From Mesorhizobium sp. (lineage in GTDB: Bacteria; Pseudomonadota; Alphaproteobacteria; Rhizobiales; Rhizobiaceae), in the NCBI GenBank assembly GCA_004020645.1, contig SAQL01000012.1, forward strand, positions 1 through 64,000: 64,000 nt of DNA. The letters are read 5' to 3'. How positions within the stretch are numbered: the first letter of the stretch is position 1; every line of letters starts with the position of its first letter. A program made the position numbers and the translations under genes. Below are positions 8,576-16,358 of this stretch, piece after piece. The notes beneath the pieces are model-generated. The model did no database searches. It was not told the DNA's origin and saw only the letters and a program-made list of their open reading frames with translations.

Positions 8576-8713
8576 CAAGCCGCCCACCCTCAGTCGCCGG
8601 CATTGCTCGGCGACGTGGCAATTACCCACATCGCAATCCAGGAAGTCCGGGACGGCAAAGTCGTGGACTGGATGGAGCACGTTACCGACGAACAATACCA
8701 GGGAGACCAGTGA
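8576..8713 (+). pseudogene. 3' scar of a cupin-domain gene
   Basis: The frame directly after the exporter stop reads ...ITHIAIQEVRDGKVVDWMEHVTDEQYQ.. and ends in TGA. This aligns with the tail of the intact secreted cupin at 9719-10183 (SHIAITPARDGDAVEWLEPVTDDQYR). No start codon or cupin barrel precedes it. It is the last 35 or so codons of a cupin gene whose 5' part is missing. Its stop overlaps the SDR start (TGATG), preserving old operon coupling. Confidence 0.8.
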
Positions 8714-9465
8714 TGACCGACACGATCAAGAACAAGGTCGTGATTATCACCGGCGCATCGTCCGGCATCGGGGAAGCGACGGCGAAGTCGCTCGCGAGCA
8801 AGGGTGCCAAGGTCGTGCTCGGCGCGCGGCGAGAGGACAAACTGAAGCAGATCGCCGACGAGATCGGAAAGGCCGGTGGTCAGGCCGTCTACAGGGAGTT
8901 GGACGTAACCAAACCGTCCGACAACGACGCGGTCGTAAAGCTTGCCAAGGATACGTTCGGCCACATCGATGTGATCTTCCTGAATGCCGGGCTCATGCCG
9001 AACTCGCCGCTCTCCGCGCTGAAGACCGACGACTGGCACCAGATGGTCGACGTGAACATCAAGGGTGTTCTGAACGGCATCGCGGCGGTACTGCCAGCCT
9101 TCATCGAACAGAAGTCCGGGCATGTCATCGCGACGTCATCGGTTGCGGGGCTCAAGGCCTATCCGGGCGGTGCTGTGTATGGCAGGACAAAATGGTTCGT
9201 CCGCGACTTCATGGAGGTCCTGCGCATGGAGTCCGCCATGGAGGGGACGAACATTTGCACTGCGACGATCTATCCCGCCGCGATCAACACCGAGCTGCTG
9301 AACACTATCAGCCAGAGGCAAACGCTCGACCAGATGCAGAACACGTATGACAAATACGGGATCTCGCCGGACCGGATTGCCAATGTCGTGGCCTTCGCTA
9401 TCGGCCAGCCCGAAGACACGACCATCAGCGAGTTCACGGTGGGGCCGGCAAACCAGCCCTGGTAA
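8713..9465 (+). CDS. short-chain dehydrogenase/reductase (SDR)
   Basis: A 250-residue classical SDR. The cofactor motif TGASSGIG is at residues 14-21, with an arginine-rich stretch after beta-2 (GARRED) that favours NADP(H). The usual NNAG appears as LNAG. The catalytic Ser lies in ATSSVAG and the YxxxK pair in YGRTK. A GTG three bases upstream is also possible, but the ATG at 8713 is better spaced from GGAG. It reduces or oxidises an unidentified carbonyl or alcohol. The neighbouring exporter, cupins and alcohol-dehydrogenase scar suggest a detoxification operon. Confidence 0.85.
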   Translation: MTDTIKNKVVIITGASSGIGEATAKSLASKGAKVVLGARREDKLKQIADEIGKAGGQAVYRELDVTKPSDNDAVVKLAKDTFGHIDVIFLNAGLMPNSPLSALKTDDWHQMVDVNIKGVLNGIAAVLPAFIEQKSGHVIATSSVAGLKAYPGGAVYGRTKWFVRDFMEVLRMESAMEGTNICTATIYPAAINTELLNTISQRQTLDQMQNTYDKYGISPDRIANVVAFAIGQPEDTTISEFTVGPANQPW

Positions 9466-9491
9466 GGCGGGGATGGATCGTGTGGTTACGG

Positions 9492-9599
9492 GCAAGATCA
9501 AGCAGCGTCTTCGATCTCGAACTGCCGCTAGCCCAGGTTGCGGATGCCTACCGCGCCATGGACGGGCGGCGGGCTGCCAAAATGCTGCTTCGGGTCTGA
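9492..9599 (+). pseudogene. 3' scar of a zinc-type alcohol dehydrogenase gene
   Basis: A short frame ending FDLELPLAQVADAYRAMDGRR-AAKMLLRV-stop has the typical C-terminus of medium-chain alcohol dehydrogenases (LEQVADAYRAMDERRAIK-like). No start and no catalytic domain are present, so it is a deletion remnant about 30 codons long. Confidence 0.7.
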
Positions 9600-9718
9600 C
9601 TAGCGGCCGACGGGCGACGGTGAACGCGCCTGTATAGCAACCGGTCCGGCGCGACGCAGAGACCGAAGGACTTGCCGTGCGCTGGCCCTTGAACGTCTCA
9701 TGAAATGGAGAAAAGACG

Positions 9719-10183
9719 ATGACGAATGCCCTGTCTTTGATTGCCATGACGCTGGTGCTGCTCACTTCCGCTGCCGCCCAGGCTCAGACAATGCAGGTCT
9801 CGCCCAACGGGTCACGGGTTTCCGTTCCGGGTCCTGCGGAAACGTTCACCGGCACCGTCACGGTCACACCGCTGTTCGCGCCCAACGAGCACAGCAATGC
9901 CGGCGGCGGCCTGGTCGAGTTCACACCGGGCGCTCGCTCGTACTGGCACACGCATCCGGCAGGCCAGACTCTGATCGTTACGGCGGGCGCGGGCTGGGTC
10001 CAGGAAGAAGGCGGAGACAAGATCGCCATCAAGCCCGGCGACGTCATCTCGACCCCGCCCGGGGTGAAGCACTGGCACGGCGCAGCCGCCGAAAGCTCCA
10101 TGAGCCACATCGCGATAACGCCTGCGCGCGACGGCGATGCCGTCGAGTGGCTCGAGCCCGTCACCGACGACCAGTACCGCTGA
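9719..10183 (+). CDS. secreted cupin-domain protein
   Basis: A 154-residue protein with a signal peptide (ALSLIAMTLVLLTSAAAQAQ, cleavage near residue 23) and one small-barrel cupin. The metal motif 1 is visible as YWHTHPAGQTLIV, and motif 2 as PGDVISTPPGVKHWHGA. Members of this group include manganese-dependent hydroxynitrile-lyase-like cupins and carboxymuconolactone-associated cupins. The role here is unknown. It is followed after 39 bases by a CMD-family protein that is also exported, so the two likely work together in the periplasm. An RBS-like GGAG lies before the ATG. Confidence 0.85.
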   Translation: MTNALSLIAMTLVLLTSAAAQAQTMQVSPNGSRVSVPGPAETFTGTVTVTPLFAPNEHSNAGGGLVEFTPGARSYWHTHPAGQTLIVTAGAGWVQEEGGDKIAIKPGDVISTPPGVKHWHGAAAESSMSHIAITPARDGDAVEWLEPVTDDQYR

Positions 10184-10222
10184 TCCCGAACCCGAGACGT
10201 AACGAGACGTAAGGAGAAAATC

Positions 10223-10981
10223 ATGAAATCCGTTGCAGCTCTTGCGCTGGCCATGACCGTTGCACCTGTCGCCGGCAATGCAGCTTCAGGCGCCAATGAC
10301 GATGTCTCGTCCGTAGCGCCTGCTCTCGAGCGGTATGAACAGGAAACTCTCGAGAAGGGGCTCTGGGCGCGGCCGGGCCTGTCCGCGCGCGACCGAAGTG
10401 TCGTTACGGTCGCGGCAGTCATCACGCGCAACCAGATGGGTCTCATGCCCGAGCAAATCCGCCGCGCGCTCGACAACGGGGTCAAACCCGCCGAACTCTC
10501 CGAGATCATCACGCATCTCGCCTTCTACGCAGGTTGGGGCAATGCCATGGCGGCCGTCGATGCGGCCAGGCCCGTCTATGCCGAGCGAGGCATCGGCGCC
10601 AACCAGCTTCCGGCAGCCGCCCCGACGCTGCTTCCGCTCGATGAGGCAAGGGAGGCCCGGCGTGCCGCGAGCGTCGAGCAGACCACCGGCCCGGCCTCTC
10701 CGGGCCTGGTGCGGGACACGGCCGAGGTGCTGTTCCGCGATCTGTGGCTGCGCCCGGACCTTGCGCCGCGTGACCGCAGCCTGGTCACGGTCAGCGCGCT
10801 GATTTCCGCCGGCCAGGTCGCTCAGGTGCCGTTCCACCTGAACCGCGCCATGGATAGTGGACTGACCCGCGAGGAGGCCTCGGAGGTCATCAGCCATCTC
10901 GCATACTATGCCGGTTGGCCGAATGCATTTTCGGCAGCGACGGTCGCGCGGGAGATTTTCGAGAAGCGTACGAACCCTTAA
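10223..10981 (+). CDS. exported tandem carboxymuconolactone-decarboxylase (CMD) family protein
   Basis: A 252-residue protein with an N-terminal signal peptide (cleavage near AGNA-AS) and two CMD units, about residues 45-115 and 165-245. Each has the pattern RDRSVVTVAAVI / RDRSLVTVSALI followed by HLAFYAGWGNA / HLAYYAGWPNA. No CxxC redox pair is present, so it is not an AhpD-type peroxidase partner. The periplasmic location, tandem domains and preceding cupin suggest a two-protein enzyme of unknown substrate. Confidence 0.83.
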   Translation: MKSVAALALAMTVAPVAGNAASGANDDVSSVAPALERYEQETLEKGLWARPGLSARDRSVVTVAAVITRNQMGLMPEQIRRALDNGVKPAELSEIITHLAFYAGWGNAMAAVDAARPVYAERGIGANQLPAAAPTLLPLDEAREARRAASVEQTTGPASPGLVRDTAEVLFRDLWLRPDLAPRDRSLVTVSALISAGQVAQVPFHLNRAMDSGLTREEASEVISHLAYYAGWPNAFSAATVAREIFEKRTNP

Positions 10982-11076
10982 GGGCGGCAAGGCACGAGGT
11001 CGGCGGATGATCAGGCCGGCATATCAAATGACGCTTCCGCCATGTTGAGCGACCGCTGGAGGAAGCCGCAGCGCTT

Positions 11077-11973
11077 TCAAGCCCCGCCATAGCGCAGGGC
11101 ATCGACGATGACCTTGAAGGCCGGCAGGTTCTGCCGTCGGCTCGGGTAATAGACGTAGTAGCCCGGGAATTTCGGGCACCACTCATCGAGCACCTGCACG
11201 AGATTGCCAGATGCGATGTGATGCTCGACGAGGTCCTCCGGCACGAAGGCGATGCCGTACCCCTTCAAAGCCGCATCGACCATGGCGTAGGAGGCGTTGA
11301 AGGTGAGCTGCCCATCCACCCGGACGCGAAGCTCATGACCGTCCTTCTCGAACTCCCAGGCATAGAGCCCGCCGCCACGTGTCTGGCGCATGTTCATGCA
11401 GTTGTGCTGGATCAACTCCTGGGGATGCTGGGGCGTGGGATGCGCGTCGAAATAATCGGGCGAAGCCGCAGCGACCATGCGCCAGTCCGGGCCAATACGG
11501 ACGGCAATCATGTCCTTCTCGACGCTTTCACCCAATCGAACCCCGGCGTCGAACCCATCCTCGACGATGTTGCGCAGCCCGTTGTCGATGCTGAGTTCCA
11601 GCTTGATATCGGGATAGGCTGCTAGCACCGGCCTGAGCTTCGGCCAGACGAGGCTGTCGAACGCGTGATCCGAAAGGGTCAGCCGGATGGTTCCGGCGGG
11701 CTTGTCGCGAAACTCCATCAGCGCGGCGATCTCCGCTTCGATTTCCGCAACACGCGGTGCAAGCGACTGCCGTAGGCGCTCGCCGGCCTCGGTCGTCGCC
11801 ACGCTGCGGGTCGTGCGCGTGAGCAGCCTAATGCCCATACGCGTTTCCAACCGCTTGATCGTGTGGCTGAGGGTGGACTGCGTGATGCCGAGCTTTGCTG
11901 CGGCGCGCGTGAAGCTCTTTTCCTCGGCAACGGCCAGGAACCACAAAAGGTCGTTGAAGTCTTCCTTGGCCAT
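11077..11973 (-). CDS. LysR-family transcriptional regulator
   Basis: About 298 residues. The winged helix-turn-helix occupies residues 1-60 (FLAVAEEKSFTRAAAKLGITQSTLSHTIKRLE), followed by the linker helix and a substrate-binding domain of two lobes from about residue 90. The frame runs upstream to 12021, but the ATG at 11973 (MAKEDFNDLL) gives the standard N-terminus. It is divergent from the molybdenum hydroxylase operon starting at 12133, the classical arrangement for a LysR protein that controls the opposite operon. It might also control the cupin/CMD/SDR genes downstream of itself. Confidence 0.88.
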   Translation of the reverse strand: MAKEDFNDLLWFLAVAEEKSFTRAAAKLGITQSTLSHTIKRLETRMGIRLLTRTTRSVATTEAGERLRQSLAPRVAEIEAEIAALMEFRDKPAGTIRLTLSDHAFDSLVWPKLRPVLAAYPDIKLELSIDNGLRNIVEDGFDAGVRLGESVEKDMIAVRIGPDWRMVAAASPDYFDAHPTPQHPQELIQHNCMNMRQTRGGGLYAWEFEKDGHELRVRVDGQLTFNASYAMVDAALKGYGIAFVPEDLVEHHIASGNLVQVLDEWCPKFPGYYVYYPSRRQNLPAFKVIVDALRYGGA

Positions 11974-12132
11974 ACCGTTTCCCAAACTGATCGCTGAAGA
12001 TTTATGTCTCCCATCGATCAATGCAAGCGAATTGACGCCCCTAATGCTCTTGATCGGGGGCGGCTACCCTGCAGGTCCGACAAGCCAACAGCCAGTCGTG
12101 TTGGCTTTTTCGCGAACCAAGAGGTGAAGGCC

Positions 12133-12579
12133 ATGGAACTGACCATCAACGGCTCGACATTCCAGGTCGACGTCGAACCGGATACGCCGCTGCTCTGGGT
12201 GGTACGTGACACGCTGGGCATGACCGGCACGAAGTATGGCTGCGGCGTCGCCCAGTGCGGCGCATGCACGGTGCTGATCGACGGACAGGCCACGCGATCC
12301 TGCGTGACGACGGTGGACAGCGTCGTCGGAACGGCGATCACGACGATCGAGGCGATCGAGCAGGATCCCGAGGGCAGCAAGGTGGTCGAGGCCTGGGTCG
12401 CCAACCAGGTGCCGCAATGCGGCTACTGCCAGTCCGGCCAGGTGATGGCTGCGACGGCGCTGCTCAAGCAGACGCCGCAGCCGACCGAGGAGGATATCGC
12501 CGGCGCGATGGTGAACCTCTGCCGCTGCGGCACCTACAACGCGATTTCGGCTGCCGTCCGGCAGGCCGCGCAGGCGTGA
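12133..12579 (+). CDS. [2Fe-2S] subunit of a molybdenum hydroxylase (IorA-like)
   Basis: 148 residues. A plant-type ferredoxin domain with CGVAQCGAC (residues about 37-45) and a downstream Cys is followed by the helical domain with CGYCQSG and CRCGTY, giving two [2Fe-2S] clusters. This is the electron-transfer subunit of the two-subunit, FAD-free type of aldehyde or isoquinoline oxidoreductase. An upstream open frame begins at 12004, but the ATG at 12133 is preceded by GAGGTGAAGG. It lacks a signal peptide; it is probably co-exported with the Tat-tagged large subunit. Confidence 0.9.
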   Translation: MELTINGSTFQVDVEPDTPLLWVVRDTLGMTGTKYGCGVAQCGACTVLIDGQATRSCVTTVDSVVGTAITTIEAIEQDPEGSKVVEAWVANQVPQCGYCQSGQVMAATALLKQTPQPTEEDIAGAMVNLCRCGTYNAISAAVRQAAQA

Positions 12580-12589
12580 CGAGGAAACC

Positions 12590-14827
12590 ATGAACGACAT
12601 GACTCCTGTTCGCAACCACCGGTCCACGGGCCGCGACGACGGCCCGCTCAATATCTCGCGCCGCGGCTTTCTTGGCGGCGCCGCAGCGCTCGTCCTATCC
12701 GTCACGGTGCCGGTCGGACGTGCCCGGGCGCAGGCCGCTGCCACCGTGGCGCCTGGAACGCGCGTCAACGCCTTCCTGGAAATCCGCCCCGACAGCACCG
12801 TGCTGTTCCGCAGCGCCTTCATCGAAGGCGGGCAAGGCATCTTCACTGCCATGGCGCAGATCGTCGGCGAGGAACTGGACGTCGACCCCGTGAACTTCAC
12901 GGTCGAGGGAGCGCCTCCCGGCCCCGATTATCTCCTGACCGGCGGCGGCCGCTTTACCGGCGGCAGCATGTCGGTGCGCACGAGCTACGAGACCATGCGC
13001 AAGCTCGGCGCCTCGGCACGCCAGATGCTGCTGCAGGCAGCGGCTGCGCGGCTCGGGCTGTCCATCGCGGAGCTATCCACCGAACCGGGCCGCGTGGTCC
13101 ATGCAGCGTCCGGGCGGGCGATCCCTTACGGCGAAATCGCTGATGCGGCCGCCGATCTTTCGGTGCCGACGGATGTCGTGCTGCGATCCCGCGACGATTT
13201 CCGCTGGATCGGCAAGCCCGTTCGCCGGCTCGACGGGCGCGAGAAGTCCACGGGACGCGCGCAGTATGCGATCGACCTCAAGGTGGACGGCATGCTTCAC
13301 GCCGCCGTCCAGCACAGCCCGCGTCTCGGCGGGGAGCCGGGCGCCTTGACGAACGAGGCCGAGGTTCAGGCCATGCCCGGCGTGCACTCGATTCACCGCT
13401 TGCCTGGCGCCGTGGCGGTCGTCGCCGACAGCTGGTGGCGGGCGCGCCGCGCGGTGGAAGCCCTGCAGGTGACCTGGACGGAGCCTGCGGCTGCAACCCC
13501 TCGCGCCATGCCGGCTGGTTTCTCCTCCGAGACCCACAAGGCAATGTTGAAGTCGACACCCGGAGACGGCGTCGCTTTCGAGCAGGAAGGCGATGCCGCA
13601 GGCACCCTTGCCGGCGCAGCGCGGATTGTGGAGGCGACCTATGACGCTCCCTACCTCGTGCACGGACAGCTCGAGCCGCCCTCGGCGATCGCGCGTTGGA
13701 ATTCCGACGGGACTCTCGAGCTTTGGATCCCGAACCAGGCGCCCGAGATGTTCCAGGCCGAGGCTGCAAAGGTCGCGGGCATCGAGCCGGGCAAGGTGAT
13801 CATCCACTCACCTATGCTCGGCGGCTTCTTCGGGCGGCATTTCCTCTATCAGACGGCCAATCCGTTCCCGCAGGCGATCCTGCTGGCGAAGGCCGCAGGT
13901 CGTCCCGTCAAGCTCATCTGGAGCCGCGAGGAGGAATTCCTGCGCGACACGTTGAGACCAATGGGCGTCGCCCGTTTCCGCGCCGGCCTCGACGGTGACG
14001 GTTTGCCGGTCGCTCTGGATGGCGTTGCGGTGGGTGAAGGTCCGACAGGACGTTGGTTCGGCCGCCAGCCGGACAAGGTTGACAGCTCGGCCGTCGAAGG
14101 CATCGCGGGTAAAGTCTATGCGATTCCGAACCGGCGCGTCGGCCAGGTTCACGTCGACGACCCGGCGATCATCGGCTTCTGGCGCTCGGTTGGTCATTCG
14201 ATAAACGACTTCTTCTACGAGACGTTCTTCGATGAAATGGCCGACGCAGGTCAGCAGGACCCCTACGAACTGCGGCTGCGGCTTCTCGCGGACAGCCCGC
14301 GCCACAGCAATCTTCTGCAGGCAGTCGCCGATCTGTCCGGGGGCTGGAAGCGCGGTCCCTTCGCGGCAGAGGACGGCAGCCGCCGCGCGCGCGGCGTCGC
14401 GATGGCCTCGCCCTTCGGCAGCGAGGTGGCGACGATCGCCGAAGTCTCGCTGCGCGACGGCGAGGTCGTCGTGCACCAGGTCTGGGTGGCGATCGATCCC
14501 GGAAGCATCGTCAATCCGGCCATCATCGAGGCGCAGGTGAACTCGGCGGTCGCACTTGGCCTGTCCTCGGCGCTGCTGGAGGAAGTCGTCTATGTCGACG
14601 GCATGCCGCAGGCGCGCAATTTCGACGGCTATCCCATCCTGCCGCCAGACCGCATGCCGCGCGTGCATGTTCGCATCGTCGAGAGCGGAGCGCCGATGGG
14701 CGGCATCGGCGAGCCTGGCCTGCCTGGCGTGCCGCCGGCAGTGGTAAATGCCGCCTCGGTGCTTACGGGCCAGCGTATCCGCAGCCTGCCCCTCTCGAAG
14801 CTCGACCTGAAAGGCATGGAAGGATGA
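12590..14827 (+). CDS. molybdopterin-binding subunit of an aldehyde/isoquinoline-type oxidoreductase
   Basis: 745 residues. A Tat signal (SRRGFLGGAAALVLSV, residues 24-40) shows folded export to the periplasm. The xanthine-dehydrogenase-family large subunit follows, with substrate and cofactor segments such as FIEGGQGIFTAMAQI, GGFFGRHFLYQ and a C-terminal GAPMGGIGEPGLPGVPPA loop that in relatives carries the catalytic glutamate (GIGEPG). It starts 10 bases after the small subunit and overlaps the cytochrome gene by 4 bases. Electrons probably go from substrate to Mo, to the [2Fe-2S] subunit, to the cytochrome c. The substrate is unknown; aldehydes or N-heterocycles are typical. Confidence 0.9.
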   Translation: MNDMTPVRNHRSTGRDDGPLNISRRGFLGGAAALVLSVTVPVGRARAQAAATVAPGTRVNAFLEIRPDSTVLFRSAFIEGGQGIFTAMAQIVGEELDVDPVNFTVEGAPPGPDYLLTGGGRFTGGSMSVRTSYETMRKLGASARQMLLQAAAARLGLSIAELSTEPGRVVHAASGRAIPYGEIADAAADLSVPTDVVLRSRDDFRWIGKPVRRLDGREKSTGRAQYAIDLKVDGMLHAAVQHSPRLGGEPGALTNEAEVQAMPGVHSIHRLPGAVAVVADSWWRARRAVEALQVTWTEPAAATPRAMPAGFSSETHKAMLKSTPGDGVAFEQEGDAAGTLAGAARIVEATYDAPYLVHGQLEPPSAIARWNSDGTLELWIPNQAPEMFQAEAAKVAGIEPGKVIIHSPMLGGFFGRHFLYQTANPFPQAILLAKAAGRPVKLIWSREEEFLRDTLRPMGVARFRAGLDGDGLPVALDGVAVGEGPTGRWFGRQPDKVDSSAVEGIAGKVYAIPNRRVGQVHVDDPAIIGFWRSVGHSINDFFYETFFDEMADAGQQDPYELRLRLLADSPRHSNLLQAVADLSGGWKRGPFAAEDGSRRARGVAMASPFGSEVATIAEVSLRDGEVVVHQVWVAIDPGSIVNPAIIEAQVNSAVALGLSSALLEEVVYVDGMPQARNFDGYPILPPDRMPRVHVRIVESGAPMGGIGEPGLPGVPPAVVNAASVLTGQRIRSLPLSKLDLKGMEG

Positions 14828-15198
14828 GGAATCTCGTACTACCTGCCTTGACGATGATTGCAGCAACCTGGGCAACGGATCTGTCCGTTGCCCAGGAGGC
14901 GGATCCCGGTTCAGGAGAGCGCCTGTTCCGGCAGCGCTGCGGGGCCTGCCACCAGATCGCGACCACCCGGAACGGTGCTGGACCTCACCTGCAGGGCGTC
15001 GTCGGCCGCGCCGCTGCCAGCGTCGAAGGCTTCAACTACTCGCCCGCCCTGCGCGACTCCGGCATCACCTGGACGTCCGAGACGCTGGAAACCTACCTCG
15101 CGAATCCGACTGCCATGGTGGGCGGCACACGAATGGTTCAGCGCTTCAACAATGCCGAAGAGCGGCGCGCCATCATCGAATTCCTGAACAGCCCGTAG
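14824..15198 (+). CDS. class I cytochrome c (electron acceptor of the Mo-hydroxylase)
   Basis: A 124-residue exported cytochrome. A signal peptide ends near VAQEA (residues 1-24). The haem motif is CGACH (about residues 40-44) and the probable axial Met lies in GGTRMVQRF near residue 103. The fold is that of mitochondrial-like cytochrome c552. The ATG overlaps the stop of the Mo subunit (ATGA), so the three genes form one operon and this protein probably takes the electrons to the respiratory chain. Confidence 0.9.
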   Translation: MRNLVLPALTMIAATWATDLSVAQEADPGSGERLFRQRCGACHQIATTRNGAGPHLQGVVGRAAASVEGFNYSPALRDSGITWTSETLETYLANPTAMVGGTRMVQRFNNAEERRAIIEFLNSP

Positions 15199-15370
15199 CG
15201 CGGCGCCAGAGCCTGTTCTGGCAGCGCTTGATTCCCCGGTGTCCCCCGACTTTTCGAAGCTGTAATTGATGGCCAGGCCGCCACCGACCGTGGGTAACGC
15301 CTGTTTGTGCCGGCCAAGCATTTCATCTGCTTGCCGTCTTTGAAGCCGACCATATACTGGCGAGACGGCC

Positions 15371-15475
15371 AATGCATGTCGCGCAAAAGTGTGCAGCGGC
15401 TTTGCGATAACAACATGCCTAAAACGACAACCTAAAGCGCGTCGCATGAGGCCGGTCGAACGCGACGCGCTTTAG
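15371..15475 (+). repeat. rhizobial palindromic intergenic repeat, copy B
   Basis: Same block as copy A (AATGCATGTCGCGCAAAAGT ... ), with the terminal palindrome at 15432-15447 and 15460-15475; one arm has a single mismatch (GTCGCAT for GTCGCGT). Its outer arm carries the TAA stop codon of the following minus-strand gene. Confidence 0.8.
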
Positions 15476-15708
15476 TCGCGAGACGGTCCATCAACAATCC
15501 CGGATTTGGGCAGAATTCCAAAATCCTGTGACTTTGCACCTTGTGCCGCCATCAAAAATCCGTCGGCATGGAGACCGCGCCGCAGCAACTCTCTTACGGC
15601 CGCCGATCGGCTTGGCATGCGCCTTTCGAAGCGCCAGTTTTCCAATGCAGCCAATTCATCAGCAGTCAGCATGATCTGCAGTCGTTCGGGTCTTTCCAGT
15701 TCGGCCAT
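15472..15708 (-). CDS. small ribbon-helix-helix-like protein
   Basis: 78 residues, with a pattern like CopG/Arc-type DNA-binding proteins: a short strand (ERLQIMLT), then helices ADELAALENWRFERR and SRSAAVRELLRRGL. Small proteins of this type are common in rhizobia and may be autoregulators or orphan antitoxins. No toxin gene is adjacent. The stop codon is supplied by the palindromic repeat copy B, so the last residues (GIVDGPSRD) may have been altered when the repeat arrived. Confidence 0.65.
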   Translation of the reverse strand: MAELERPERLQIMLTADELAALENWRFERRMPSRSAAVRELLRRGLHADGFLMAAQGAKSQDFGILPKSGIVDGPSRD

Positions 15709-15958
15709 TTCTGCCTCCAGCCGCTCAAAGTTAGTATTTAGCTAATAGTTAGGGAAAGGCTGAGTGTGCGTCAAGGTTGGTCAACAAGCCGTTGGCGTGA
15801 AGGGCCTGGAGTTAATGTGAGGCGTCGATTGCGTATCCTGCGAGGTATGCTAACTGATTGATTTTACTGGAATTTTTATGGATTTCAGCTTGTTATTAGA
15901 GCCGATCTGGCGCATGCTGATCCCGAGGGACAAACCGCTCCTGAAAGGAGGGTTCTCC

Positions 15959-16300
15959 ATGAGAGACGGTTATTCGGTTCGTTTGTGTCACGACGTCGAT
16001 CGGCAAGTGTGGGCAGCCGCCCGGTGCAAGGGGATAGTCAATGTCACTGGGGTGGCTGAGACCGTGCGGCTGCGAAACCTCGCCGAAAACGTTGCGCTTG
16101 AAGACATCGAATGCCTGGTGTTGCAAGCCGCCCAGTTTTATGGGGCAGCCATGGAGTTCGACAGCCTGACCGTCTTCGAATTGGCTAATGTCCATCGGCT
16201 CTCAGTTCATCGCGATGCTTTGCCTGGGAGAGGCAACCTCGACGTTGTGGAGGACAGGGCAGTTTCACTCTATCTTCGCCAGCCGGACCGAACGCAATAG
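15959..16300 (+). CDS. conserved small protein of unknown function
   Basis: 113 residues from the ATG at 15959, which has a strong GGAGGG site 6 bases upstream. The frame is open 27 codons further, but without a comparable site. The sequence is soluble with no signal or membrane segment; notable parts are RQVWAAARCKGIVNVTG and ALEDIECLVLQAAQFYGAAMEF. I do not recognise a domain. It is convergent with the HWE kinase and ends inside a hairpin. Confidence 0.6.
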   Translation: MRDGYSVRLCHDVDRQVWAAARCKGIVNVTGVAETVRLRNLAENVALEDIECLVLQAAQFYGAAMEFDSLTVFELANVHRLSVHRDALPGRGNLDVVEDRAVSLYLRQPDRTQ

Positions 16301-16308
16301 GTCCGGCT
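16281..16308 (+). terminator. hairpin at the end of the 15959 gene
   Basis: AGCCGGACC / GGTCCGGCT, nine paired bases with a 10-base loop that includes the stop codon. No clear T-run follows, so it may be only partly efficient, or serve the convergent kinase gene too. Confidence 0.45.
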
Positions 16309-16358
16309 GAGCGTCAGCACAGTCGGTCGGAGGGAAGCGTTCAGCTTCCCGGGCGCTT

